NCBI GenBank assembly: GCA_016081115.2
Contig: JABTTQ020002177.1
Coordinates: 124,001 to 188,000 of the forward strand
Length of the DNA stretch: 64,000 nt
Source: Rehmannia glutinosa
Lineage: Eukaryota; Streptophyta; Magnoliopsida; Lamiales; Orobanchaceae
Direction of reading: 5' to 3'
Shown one piece after another: positions 33,482-44,293 of the stretch. The notes below the pieces were generated by a model that had not been told where the DNA came from, made no database searches, and was given only the letters and a program-made list of their open reading frames with translations. How positions within the stretch are numbered: position 1 is the first letter of the stretch; every line of letters begins with the position of its first letter. The translations under genes were made by a program, and so were the position numbers.

Positions 33482-35811
33482 ATGGCTGCATTCCTCTTCT
33501 TTCTCTTCCTTTCTGCAATTAATTCCATAGCAGCTCAACAAAGATACTCAAATATAAGCCTAGGCTCTTCCCTAACACCCACAACAAACTCATCATGGTT
33601 ATCACCTTCCGGCCTATATGCTTTCGGATTCTTCTCACAAAATAACGCCTCTGCTGTCGGCATCTTCATTGCCGGTATCTCGACGAAAACTGTCGTCTGG
33701 ACAGCAAACAGAGACAATCCAATGGTTCCCAACGACGTCACTTTGCAGTTAACTCGGGAAGGACGGCTCATCTTGCAGCAGAGCCAAGGCCAGGACATAG
33801 ACGTCGTTAATCCCATCGAACGTATTGCGTTTGCCTCGATGCTCGACAACGGCAACTTCGTGTTGTACAATTCTGATTCCAGGATTATATGGCAGAGCTT
33901 TGATATCCCAACAAACACACTTTTGCCAGGTCAGCGCCTATCGCCTGGAGGAGAGCTTTTCTCCAGTGCCTCAAAAACTGACCGCACGAAAGGGATTTTC
34001 AGGCTCAAGATGCAAAGTGATGGGAACCTTGTGCAATACCCTGTGAATACACCAGATACATATCCATATGCTTACTATTCATCAAGCACAGCTGGATCAG
34101 GCGGCAATGTTTCGTTGAACCTGGGAAACGACGGTCGTCTCTATTTGCTCAACGGAAGTTCCGGTTTGCAGAATATAACGAGGGGAGGATTACCTACGGA
34201 AACAAGTATCTATCTCATGAGAATTGATGTGGATGGAATCTTCCGACTATATTCTCACTCTTTAAATCGCGAAGATAGCTGGATTATACGATGGTCATCC
34301 ACGGATGATGTATGCGCCCCGAAAGGTGCATGTGGGCTCAATGCATTTTGTGTTCAGATGGATAGAGTTGCTAATTGTTTATGTCTCCCAGGATTTGATT
34401 TTGTTCAGTCGGGAAACTGGAGTGCTGGCTGTAGTAGAAATTTTGTAGCAGAAGGATGTGGGAATAAGGATGATAAGGTGAAGTATCAGATGAGAAGAGT
34501 AGACAACACAGCATGGGAAGAAAATACATATGATGCTTTGTATACATTGACTGAAGAAAATTGCAGGCAAGCTTGTCTAGATGACTGTAACTGTGAAGCA
34601 GCCTTTTTAAAGACGGACGGTGTAGAAAGCAAAGGCTTCCACTAAGATTCGGAAGAAGGTCATTGAGTGACTCGAACACTGCTCTCATCAGGGTGAGTAC
34701 ATCTAATGAACCTAACACGAGTGGAATTTTGGGTAATTCCGGAAAAGAAATCAAGAAAGAGATCCGTTTAGACGTCCTGATCATTGGCATTTCACTTATA
34801 TTTGTGGGTGCCTTGTTCATGGTGATTTCTTTGATTTACGTTCGTAGGAAACAAGGAGCTTATAAGAAGATCACACAGTGCCCTGAAGCTAACTTGATTG
34901 AGGATGTTGCTTTACGGGCATTTACATATTCAGATATTGCCCAAGCAACTAATGATTTCAAGGAGGAACTAGGTAAAGGAGCATCGGGCACCGTTTACAA
35001 AGGCATCTTACAAAGTAGCCAGAAGGTGGTGGCTGTGAAGAGATTAGAGAAGGAATTTGCACAAGGGGAAAGAGAATTCCAAACAGAGATGAAGACGATT
35101 GGGAAGACATATCATCGTAATCTAGTACGACTGCTAGGTTACTGTCTCAATGGACCTAATAAGCTCTTGGTGTTTGAATATATGAGCAATGGATCCCTTG
35201 CGGACATACTTTTCAAATCCGATAAGCGGCCAAGCTGGGAGGAAAGAACCAAACTTGCTCGAGATATAGCAAGAGGCATTTTATATCTGCACGAAGAGTG
35301 TGAGACACAGATTATCCATTGTGATATAAAACCTCAAAACATACTCATGGATGCAAATGGGTGTGCAAAGATATCCGATTTTGGACTTGCGAAGCTATTA
35401 AAACAAGATCAGACGAATACCTACACAGGGATCAGAGGGACTAAAGGCTACGTTGCACCAGAATGGCACCAGAAACAGCCGGTGACAGTCAAAGCAGACG
35501 TTTACAGCTACGGAATTGTGCTATTGGAGATTATATGTTGTCGGAGAAGTGTTGATTGGAAAGTTTCTGAGGATGAGGCAATTCTTGAGGAATGGGTTTA
35601 CAATTGTTATGAGGCAGGGGAGATTGGAAAACTTGTGGGCGATGAGATAGTTGACAATAAAAAACTGGAGAGAATGGTTAAGATTGGGATTTGGTGCATC
35701 CAAGACGAGCCGTCTCTTCGTCCATCGATGAAGAAAGTTCTACTTATGTTGGAGGGAACTGTGGATATCCCAGTACCACCAAGTCCTACTTGTTTCTTAA
35801 GTTCTGTTTAA
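33482..35811 (+). pseudogene. G-type lectin S-receptor-like serine/threonine protein kinase, with one frameshift
   Basis: A single-exon receptor kinase of the plasma membrane. The first frame (33482-34645) has a signal peptide (about residues 1-18), a bulb-type lectin domain (SWLSPSGLYAFGF, VWTANRDNP, DNGNFVLYNSDSRIIWQSF), an EGF-like CGLNAFC segment and the start of a PAN-type Cys-rich domain. The second frame (34663-35811) has a transmembrane helix (residues 37-60) and a kinase domain: glycine loop GKGASGTV, lysine in VAVKRL, catalytic HCDIKPQN, DFG, GTKGYVAPEW. HCD instead of HRD marks a non-RD kinase, common in immune-type receptors. The frames join if one base is missing in the T run at 34604-34608; the joined length of about 776 residues fits the family. 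Either a recent pseudogene or an assembly error. Ligand unknown. Confidence 0.93.
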
Positions 35812-37317
35812 ATCTCTTATTCACATTTCCCTTAGCTAGTTGATCATCTTTTGTCACTCCCTAAGACGACAAGTTGAAATATCCAACTTAGGCCATATGG
35901 CAGAATGCGAAGCAAAAATTCGTGATCCTATAAATAAATTTTTGAGTTATGAAGAATAAGGTGTTCCTGAGTGTGGAATTTGAATTTTAAACTACCAGTT
36001 TCTTTTTTTTCCATTATTCTTTTTGTCTTGGTAACAATCATATATGCACTTTCTATCTTGACAACACTGATAACCATCCAAAGCATGAAAGACTGCTTTT
36101 GATGAGAAAGGGAACATACAAGTTGGAAGCAGTTGGCAAATCATACATTCAAATAATTAAAGAAAAAAAATCTAACCGGGTAATAAACATTCCAGAAGTG
36201 ATTGTACAATTCAAACTGCGGTATGGGAATTATCATAAAAATCAAGAATAAGAATATTAAATTAAAAGGAAAATAACAGGCAGAAAGAATAAGGATTACA
36301 GGTAAGACCAGAATTGCCATGGCACAGGTTAGGGCGATTGGCAACACATTTAGATTTTTTATCCCCGAATCTTTAACATCAAACACATTATTGACCAAGG
36401 ATTCAATACATGAAAAAGGGAAAATACTACAAACCCTCATCTTTATGAATAACATATTTCACCAATACCAATGAAGATAACAGCTTTCTGATGTAGTAAT
36501 GTCAAATGGAGTAACTGAAGAAAACACAATCATCCACCGTCAAATTTCAAGAAAAACAGACACTAAATAGCTAAAACCTTTTTCCATACCCCTCAGCTGA
36601 GTACATAACGTTGTTCTGCGAATGTTATCTAGTTCCGCAACCCACAGCTGCTCTTCCAATAATACTACCAATTTTTGTGTTGCCTCTTGTTAACCATTCT
36701 CTTCTACATCCAAATGTGTCCACCATTATTACCAGCCACTCATCTTTCACCCATCCAGCTTCTTTCTTAGCCTAAAACTGCTATTTGAGTTTTCAATTTT
36801 TTGACTCAAAAACAACACAACCTAGGAAACACGGACACTTCTGTAAGGAAGACGTACCCGTGCCGGATATGTATCCGATACGACACTTTATCAGATACTC
36901 CATGAGAACTCCATGAATAATACATATCTATAGTACTCAATTGAAATAAAATATAAAAATCCGGCCTACACATGAGAGATAATTATTCTATTGATATTAT
37001 TTTCAGCATATTTTTTGTGTGTATATGTGAGTTATCTATCACACTTCCAATTTGAGTATTTATGAAATTTCAGTTTTTTATGCTTGAAACATTATTTTTT
37101 TAATTGTATTTAGTACGTTTATATTTTCAATAATATAAAAATATATAATTATATATGTATATATATATATATACCGTAAGCGTATCCTTAAAATTTCAAA
37201 ACATAACGTATTCTCGTACCCGTGTCGTATCGTACCCGTATCCCGTACCCATGTCAGTATTTCATAGAACACAACTATGCCATTATTGACCACCAGAGAG
37301 AGAGAGAGAGAAGAGAG
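35812..37317. other. Intergenic DNA downstream of the receptor kinase gene
   Basis: Poly-A-signal-like AATAA motifs lie near 35931 and 35955. At about 36825-37265 there are two clusters of CGTACCCGTGTCGTATCGTA-like repeats separated by AT-rich DNA and an AT microsatellite (37140-37172), which look like the ends of a MITE-type repeat without clear target duplication. No convincing gene. Confidence 0.4.
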
Positions 37318-37435
37318 ATGGATCCAGAACAAGTGTTAGCACTTCAAGAGGGAGCAGCTTGTCCTGATTTAATTTGGAAGAAGTTGGTAGAATTTGACCA
37401 TGCTTGTTTAGATAGGACTCATTGTAGGTATGTTT
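37318..37435 (+). other. Possible orphan first exon of an unrecognised gene
   Basis: After an AG-repeat leader, ATG opens MDPEQVLALQEGAACPDLIW and runs 39 codons to a good splice donor (TGTAG/GTATGT near 37436). Composition looks coding, but I see no further exon before the opposite-strand DUF167 gene, and I do not recognise the protein. Could be a gene fragment captured by a repeat, or chance. Confidence 0.3.
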
Positions 37436-37592
37436 GTAGGGGGTGGGGGTAAAATTTCTATATTTTTAGTTTTTTTTTTTTTTTTTCCGAAGTCCCAGCA
37501 CTTTGCTCAAAGTCCAAGTGCTCTGTTCAAATTCTATACAGTCTTCAGAAACATGTGTATCCCTCATTGAAAGTGATAATAACTTCCCCACA

Positions 37593-37695
37593 GGCATGGC
37601 ACAGTGGTAACACATAAGATAGATTTAGTGGAGGATCAATAGTTCGAGCCCTTGTGAGATTTAGTGGATAGATAGATAGATGAAATCCCATGTCC
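37593..37695 (+). mobile_element. tRNA-derived SINE-like element
   Basis: An A-box-like TGGCACAGTGG (37598-37608) and B-box AGTTCGAGCCC (37641-37651) are followed by a GATA-rich tail. It lacks the full cloverleaf, so it is not a tRNA gene. It lies just downstream of the DUF167 gene's stop codon. Confidence 0.55.
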
Positions 37696-37868
37696 AAATG
37701 AAGAACACAGGCAGCGTGCGTATTTATGCGTTTCTATTTTTGCACTCAGAAAGACCAGATGGTGCTCAGAAAATTAGTCAAGCATATTTGTGAGGTTTAT
37801 TTTATAGAAACAGCAAAGATCATTGTGCTATGCCTTACACATATAACTCACATATCCTAAATATCCTG

Positions 37869-39372
37869 TCACTGGCTCTTTAGAACTGCATTTAGAGCAT
37901 CAAATACACTCTGTAATGTTACCTCCTCTATTATCACAACCTTGTCCCTCGACTTGGAGCCAGAACCTATTGAAACTTGCCTTCTTTTCACCCCAATAAC
38001 CTGTTATCAAGAAATATACAATTATGAATTTATTCCATTGATCACAGCTTTGTGTCCTAAGAAGAAAAATGAAGAAGAAATAATTAATTTGCAAAAAGAA
38101 GTAACATAATATCTATATCATACAGAGAAGCAGTAAATCAGAGCTTTCAGCCAATTTATCAATGAGTGCTTTATGATTGATGAAAGTATCAATATTTCTC
38201 ACAAGCAAGTAATATCTAGGTTACCTTATCAAGAAAAAAAAAGCCGAAAAGCAATAATAAAGGGGTTGCATACAACTACAGAAAATGGATGAAGCATTCT
38301 GTTGATTGAGATGATAATTAACGGGCTAAAACTAGGATGCTTATCTGAAGTTCTTGAAGTATATTAGTCCAATCCTGATAACAATTACTCCGGCTGAAAC
38401 ATTACAACAAAAAAACAAATAGAAAGGAAAGAAGAGTATGAAGAAGCTTCGTTTATAAGATCTCGTGAATCTTGAACTACAAGTTTTGTGAAAAGTAGAT
38501 TTTTGCAACATTACATAAAATGCATTGAGCGAGTAGCACCAAGTGCAGACCCTTCCAAGTTTTACCAGTTGTCTAACAAAGAAGAACTTAAAATTATTAT
38601 CTGGCTATTAATACACTTGCACATCACTACTTCGGCTAGAACAGACGGACACAACATAAACAAGGACATCGAAACATAAAGGTTCTTCAATTTCAATGCA
38701 CATGAGATATATCATTCTCTTCTCAGACTTGGGACAAATATATAATAAATAAAAATTGCAGAAAATCCTAAATCTCTTGTTAGTATATTCCAAATTAACT
38801 AGAGCAATCCTTACAATACAATTTACATTCATAAACTTTGGGCACCAATTGACTTGATAATGCTTCAACACACTTATCCACACACAAGATCATTAACTGA
38901 AACAAAAAAGAGAAAAGAATATCCACAAACCTCTTCAATGAACCAAATCATTCTTTCCAATGGAAAACTTAATTAGCGCATAAACATTTCAATTAAGCAT
39001 AAGAAAAGAGAATTACGGAGCTAATGTATTCAAGAAGTGCGGCATTAGCTTCACCGTCTTTAGCCGGAGCATCAATCTGCACTCCCAATGCCTCGTCATT
39101 CATATCTGAAAATTTCATCAAAATTTACCAAAAAGAAAAAAAAAGGTGATCAGAAGGATGTTTAATTACTTAAATCAAAATCTACCCAAAAACAAAAGCC
39201 ACGGAAACTGATGATTACCGGTGATGGTGGCTTGTCTGGAACCGGGCTTGGCGTGGATAGAGATGGCGACGGACGAAGGTGATATAGACCGGATGCACGC
39301 CGGGTACTTGACCGGAGACTGAGTTAACTCGGCGGAGCTGGCCTTCGATCTAGTTTTCTTATTCGGAGCCAT
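37869..39372 (-). CDS. DUF167 (YggU/UPF0235-like) family protein, three exons
   Basis: Exons on the minus strand: 39372-39219, 39105-39017 and 38000-37869 (stop TGA at 37871-37869). Introns of 113 and 1016 bp have GT...AG ends, and the exons total 375 bases, giving exactly 124 codons plus stop with frame kept across both junctions. The protein has a short basic N-terminus, then the conserved DUF167 blocks: VAISIHAKPGS, ALGVQIDAPAKDGEANAALLEYI, GVKRRQVSIGSGSKSRDKVV and a C-terminal VTLQSVFDALN helix. It is full length for a plant member. The family is widespread in bacteria and eukaryotes; its biochemical role is not settled. This is the only intact-looking protein gene in the window. No promoter motif stands out upstream of 39372. 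Confidence 0.93.
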
Positions 39373-39482
39373 TAATGGCCGTCTTTGGGTACTTCCGACG
39401 GTTTATTTTTGTAGTACTAGTCTTTCACTCGTGCCGAGGGGCCTCTGTGAGCCTCTGTTTTGTACTGTTACCATATAAGTAC

Positions 39483-39556
39483 ATTTTTTTTTTGAGTAGG
39501 TATCTTGTAGGACTCGCGCCTACACAGACTTAAGTGGTGTTCTACCACTATACCAC
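39483..39556 (-). mobile_element. Short tRNA-derived SINE on the minus strand
   Basis: The minus strand reads TATAGTGGTAGAAC (A box, plus-strand 39539-39552) and GGCGCGAGTCCTAC (B box, about 39508-39520), then an A tail (T-run at 39484-39493). AGTAC occurs on both sides (about 39478-39482 and 39557-39561), a plausible short target duplication. The tRNA fold is incomplete. It sits about 110 bp upstream of the DUF167 start codon. Confidence 0.6.
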
Positions 39557-39669
39557 TAGTACTTGTTGTGTTGTTGTGTAATTTCAGTATAACCATGTAT
39601 ATAAAGTCATTTATAAATACGCCTGGTAAATTGAATAAAAATTAAAAACGCCTCTAAATGAAGAAGCTA

Positions 39670-39990
39670 AGAATCGAACCCAAATCTATTAAAAAACATG
39701 ATATATTATCTCAATAAATGAATACTTATAAAAGTGTTAGTTTAACTACATTGTATTTATTTTTTATTTTTCCTCTTTTTCGCTCCTAGTTTGTAACTGT
39801 ATTAAGAAATCTGATATTTTATCTCAACAAACGGATACTTTTACTTAGTGTTACTTTAACTATATCATATTTATTTTTTATTTTTCCTTCTTTCCTTCAT
39901 TTCTAATTTGTGACTATATTAAAAAATATGATATTTTATCTCAAAGAATAGATACTTTAACGTATAAAATTATTACTTTAATTCTGTTAT
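39670..39990 (+). repeat. Satellite-like tandem array, left part
   Basis: About three diverged units of 110-130 bp with the recurring blocks TATGATATTTTATCTCAA, GATACTTTTAC, TGTTACTTTAACTATATCAT and TTGTGACTATATTAA. The array continues after the inserted element at 43104-43455. Confidence 0.75.
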
Positions 39991-40014
39991 ATATATATAT
40001 ATATATATATATAT

Positions 40015-43000
40015 GATTTGGATTCAGTGAGTCCACATAGATTATATGAGTACGTGAGACTAAATCTAGAGCGTTGATTTTAATTTTTAAACGGTTGGGA
40101 TTAAACAGATTTAATCATTTTTTAATAGATAACTTATTGAAAAAAAGGACTTTTTGGTAATTTTAATTAATATCAGTTTTTGGGAGGTAAGTTATTTTTG
40201 GTAGTGGGCTACAATTTAGGGGACGGTTTTATCTCAATAATATCTTACAAATATTTTCTTAACTGAAGAGTCACAATTCTCAAATCATCGTCTCCAACCC
40301 TCCTCCCTGTAGAAACCGTCTCCAACCCCCTCTCCCTGCGTAAATCATGAAAAAAAAAATCGAACTCCTTCTCATCCTTATCCTCGATCGAAAATCAATC
40401 TCATTCTATGTCACAAACCTTTCTCCCCCAGCGAAAAACTCATCTCCATCTCCATCCCAATCGTTGTGAAAATCCAGCGAATGTGAAAAACAAATTTAAA
40501 ACCCATCTCCGTATCATCCATTGGTCGAAAATCAAATTTCCAGTGGAACCAACTCCATCTCCATCACTCCGCCATCTTGAAGTTTCGCACAAGAAGTGGT
40601 TAGGAAAACCCCAGTTTTTTTGTAAAAAAACCCCATATTTGAGGAAAACCCCAAAATCAATGGTGGTTATTCGATGCGGCAAGCGGCACCACGATTGTTC
40701 TTCAAGCAACAACAAATTTTCCATCAGGCCGACACCAAATTGTAGGTAGAGCAATTTTTTTTTTTTTTTTCGTTCTTCAATTTTTTTTTGATAATTTCTT
40801 GGTTTTTTTTATTGTTGATGTTTTTGCAAAATATATAAACTATAAGTTTTCTATTTTCTTGTTGGTTTTGTTAGGGTATATTGTTTGCGTTTTTCTGTGG
40901 GACATTGATAGGGTTGGATAAATTCTGTTCATAAGTGGTAAAATTACCAGTTTTTAGTCGATGTAAATTTTTAGTCTGGGAAGTTGTTTTATTGAGGTTT
41001 TAAACTGCATATTGTTGTTGATAATTATGCTTATGATTGTTCTATATTATGCTTACATGTGTTTTATATTATGCTTTCAAAACGGGGGGTAATTAGTATT
41101 TTCATGTTTTTTCTAAGTATTGGGAGATTGCTTTAATGAGGCAAAAAAATGCTTATTGTTGTCAATAATTATGCTTATATCTATTTTTTCTAAGTATTGG
41201 ATGATTATTTTAATGAGACAAAAAACTGCTTATATATGTTTTGTATTATGCGTACATATGTTCAAGTATGTGCAAAATGCTTAGGATCTATTGTGTTTTG
41301 TTTTTTACTGACTTTATTATTTGAAAAACCAAAGTCTGGGGGATTGCTTTAATAAAAGTTTAAAATGCATAATGTTGCTGATAATTTTGCTTATTTATGT
41401 TGTATATTATGCTTATGCATGTTTTGTATTATGATTTCAAACATGAAGTAATTAGTATTGCCATGTTTTTTCTAAGTCTGGGGGATTGCCTATTGATGTT
41501 TTTCAACTGCTTATTGGTGTTGACAATTACGCTTATGCATGTGTTATAGTATGCTTACGTTTTATTTGATTTTATGCTTATAAATGTTTTGTCTGTTAAT
41601 AAATGCTTTTATTAAATGACTAGTGTCTCTTATTTTTGTGTTAGATTTTCTGTTGAAAATGGCAAAAGAGAGTAAGAAAAGGAAGGCCGCACTATTGACG
41701 ATCGTGCAAAGGAGAGTAATAAGGAGGTGGGGAAGGATAAGGGAAAAAGTGGTAGATGGTAGTAAGGGTGTTGAAGAGTCCGAATATCCTAGGTTTTCTG
41801 ATTAGTGTCGTATTTATTTTTCATCATTTTTAGATATTGTAAGCATAATTCATTTGTTTTTGTAAGCATAATTCAATTACTTTGTAAGCATAATTCAATA
41901 ACTTTGTAAGCAATTATTTTCATGGTAATTTATATTGTTAGCAGAATTCCAATGATTTGTAAGCAGGATTCAATTGCTTTGTAAGCAGAAGTCAATTGGT
42001 TTGTAAGCAATTGTTTTCATGGGATTTTATACTGTTAGCAACTATGTTCATGTTTTTGTATTCATCCCTTCTTTTGGAGTCATATTTTTGTCATATTTCG
42101 GTATCCAGTTTGGAGATGAATCCAACGTTATTTCAATCTGCTGTTGCGTCACATGTGCAATCCCAATTGATTCAAACAAAAAATAATAATAATTAAGCAT
42201 TATTTAGAATATGCACAAGCATATAATTATGGACATGTAAGCAAATGTATAGTCATATCTAAGCAAAGTACTGAGTTAGAACAAATGTGGACGTAATCAA
42301 AATTTCTGAATACATACAAGCTAGCAATAGTACATACATAAACATTTTCGTCTAACCCAAGCAAAATTCTGGGTTGAAAAAACTAATGATTGAATGAATG
42401 AGGAGTCCATATAAAGTATAAGTTTTTTATTTTTTTGCATAAATGATATTTTTTATCAAACAAACTATAATTAATCAGAGAGTTTAAAACACAGTAAAAA
42501 TTAAGCAACATTTGCATACGTGCGAGCAAGTATTTAAGCACCTATAAGCAACATTCCGATCATATCAAGTATTGTTTTTAAAAAAATAAGGATGAAGAAA
42601 TGAATTTCTGCATAACATGATAGATTTTGTATATTCGCAAGTCTGTTCATAATTACAAGCATGTACATAAGCACAAATAAGCAACATGCTAAACACGCAT
42701 AAGTAACTTGTCTGGGTAAACAAAAAATTGGAATGATGAATCGAATGTTTTTTTTTAAAAAATGCGAATCAAACTTTAATTGGATTCAGTAAAAATGGAT
42801 AGTATAAAAAAATTGGAATGATGACTGGGACGATTTCTGCAATAAATTCGGTGGATTGTGATTGCAAATTTGATGGCAACTCATCCTATTTTCATGGGAT
42901 TTACTAGATTTAGCCAACCCCCTTATTTTATATGGACTAATTTGCCCCCATTTTGACTTTATCATAAATTTTATTAACATTAATCAGATTTAATAATAAT

Positions 43001-43078
43001 CATCGAAATAGTTAGATCTGTGGCCAGGATTTGGTCTTATGTACTCATATAATAGGAGGGTCCTATATAACCCTCCCC
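40015..43078. mobile_element. TA-flanked transposon (Micron-like), about 3 kb
   Basis: The element lies between two (TA)n tracts (39989-40014 and 43079-43103) and splits a tandem array. Its subterminal sequences are inverted relatives: TATATGAGTACGTGAGAC.AAATC on the left (about 40045) and, as reverse complement, TATATGAGTACATAAGACCAAATC on the right (about 43050). Inside are an untranslated-leader-like CT-rich stretch (40270-40460), short frames without recognisable domains (a Lys/Arg-rich one at 41659-41805), and short-motif arrays. Probably non-autonomous. Superfamily uncertain: Micron-like, Mutator-like or Helitron-like are all possible. Confidence 0.55.
41838..42020 (+). repeat. Short-motif array TTTGTAAGCATAATTCAAT
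   Basis: About eight imperfect copies of a ~20-base motif, inside the TA-flanked element. A looser array with GCTTAT and TATTATGCTTA motifs runs at 41020-41600. Confidence 0.75.
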
Positions 43079-43103
43079 TATATATATATATATATATATA
43101 TAT

Positions 43104-43455
43104 TGTAATATATTCATTTGTGACTATATTAAAATGTGTTATTTTATATCAAAAAACAAATATTTGTACTTATAAAAATATTACTTTAACTCTATCATAT
43201 TTATTATTCATCTTTCTTTGTATTTATTATTAAAAATTGTAATACTTTATTTAAAAACATATAATTTTACTCTTAAAACATGATATTTTGTCTCAAAAAA
43301 TATATATTTTTACTCATAAAGGTGTTATTTTAACTCTGATATATTTATATTTCCTTCAATGTAATGTAATCATAATCTGTGGCAATATTAAAAAATATGA
43401 TATTTTATCTAAAATAACCGATATTTTTCTCATAAAACTGTTACTTTAACTGAGA
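43104..43455 (+). repeat. Satellite-like tandem array, right part
   Basis: About three further units of the array at 39670-39990 (TTTGTGACTATATTAAAA, GATATTTTATCT, TTACTTTAACT), resuming right after the (TA)n tract that bounds the inserted element. Confidence 0.75.
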
Positions 43456-44176
43456 AAGAAAAAGCAAAAAAAAAAGCAGCAGGTGCTTTGACCCGCAGAC
43501 CTGGTCAACAGGATCCGCGTGTCAAATATGTCACGCCCCAAACGCGACGCGACGACGATCAACCACTTAAACAGAAATAAACCCAACAGTCTAGAAAAAT
43601 GATACAACAATCCCAAGTGAAACAGAGTCTAAACCAGCGGAAAACTACAAGTACGGTACGATTATAAATACATCCCAACAACATCCAAATAACTTACAGT
43701 CCAGAACTAGGAAATAAAATACACATCATATCACCAGCTTAAGTATCAAAGGATCCTACGGCCTTAAGTTATTGTCCAGAATGGCAAGGAGAATAAAAAG
43801 AGTCCAACAGCAGTAAAATAAAAGAAAGAAGTCAAGCAACATTGATAACAATAGAAAGTAAGTCCAACAGGCGGAGCACGAGAATTCAGTCCATGGTAGG
43901 TTCAACATCTTCAACAAAGTCCTCTTCTAAAGGTTAGAAAACAGGAGGGGATGAGACAAAAATCTCAGTGGATGGGGTGATCGTGTGCAAGTGTGGCGAT
44001 ATATATAGTTAATGCGAGAAAATCAGTTATATGAAAACGCGTGAGATATGATGCATGATTTCACACACAGTCCACAAGCGTCGTGATAAATATATTTAAG
44101 TAATATACTTATACAATTTTAAGAATATAGTTCGTGGTCACACATGCACTATGTGATTCAAGCAAGACAGGAGGAT

Positions 44177-44293
44177 TGCGTACGGATTTGTAGCGCCAAT
44201 CCTATGCAAGACAAGTGGCGGTTGCGTACGGATTTGTAACGCCAACCAATGCAACACAAGTGGCGGTTGCGTACGGATTTGTAGCGCCAACCA
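44177..44293 (+). repeat. Tandem repeat in the solo LTR, about 48 bp x 2.5
   Basis: Units built on GCGTACGGATTTGTAGCGCC followed by AA.C.ATGCAA.ACAAGTGGCGGTT. CG-rich compared with the surroundings. The ORF at 44215-44523 simply reads through it. Confidence 0.8.

Noticed and set aside
33535..33918. Minus-strand ORF of 127 residues opposite the receptor kinase
   Set aside because: A shadow of the well-supported plus-strand lectin domain coding sequence; no motif of its own.
34371..34820. Minus-strand ORF of 149 residues
   Set aside because: Lies wholly antisense to the receptor kinase PAN/transmembrane region and has no domain; a shadow frame.
36141..36455. Minus-strand 104-residue hydrophobic ORF as a membrane protein
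   Set aside because: The hydrophobicity follows from AT-rich codons. No start context, no homology I recognise, and no neighbouring exon.
39483..39556. A tRNA gene on the minus strand
   Set aside because: A and B boxes are present, but the cloverleaf arms do not close and a poly-A tail follows, so it is scored as a SINE. The same reasoning applies to 37593-37695 and 30553-30671.
40408..40754. Overlapping plus and minus ORFs of 104-113 residues in the TA-flanked element
   Set aside because: Pro/Ser/His-rich frames over a CT-rich leader-like stretch, no domain, open in both directions.
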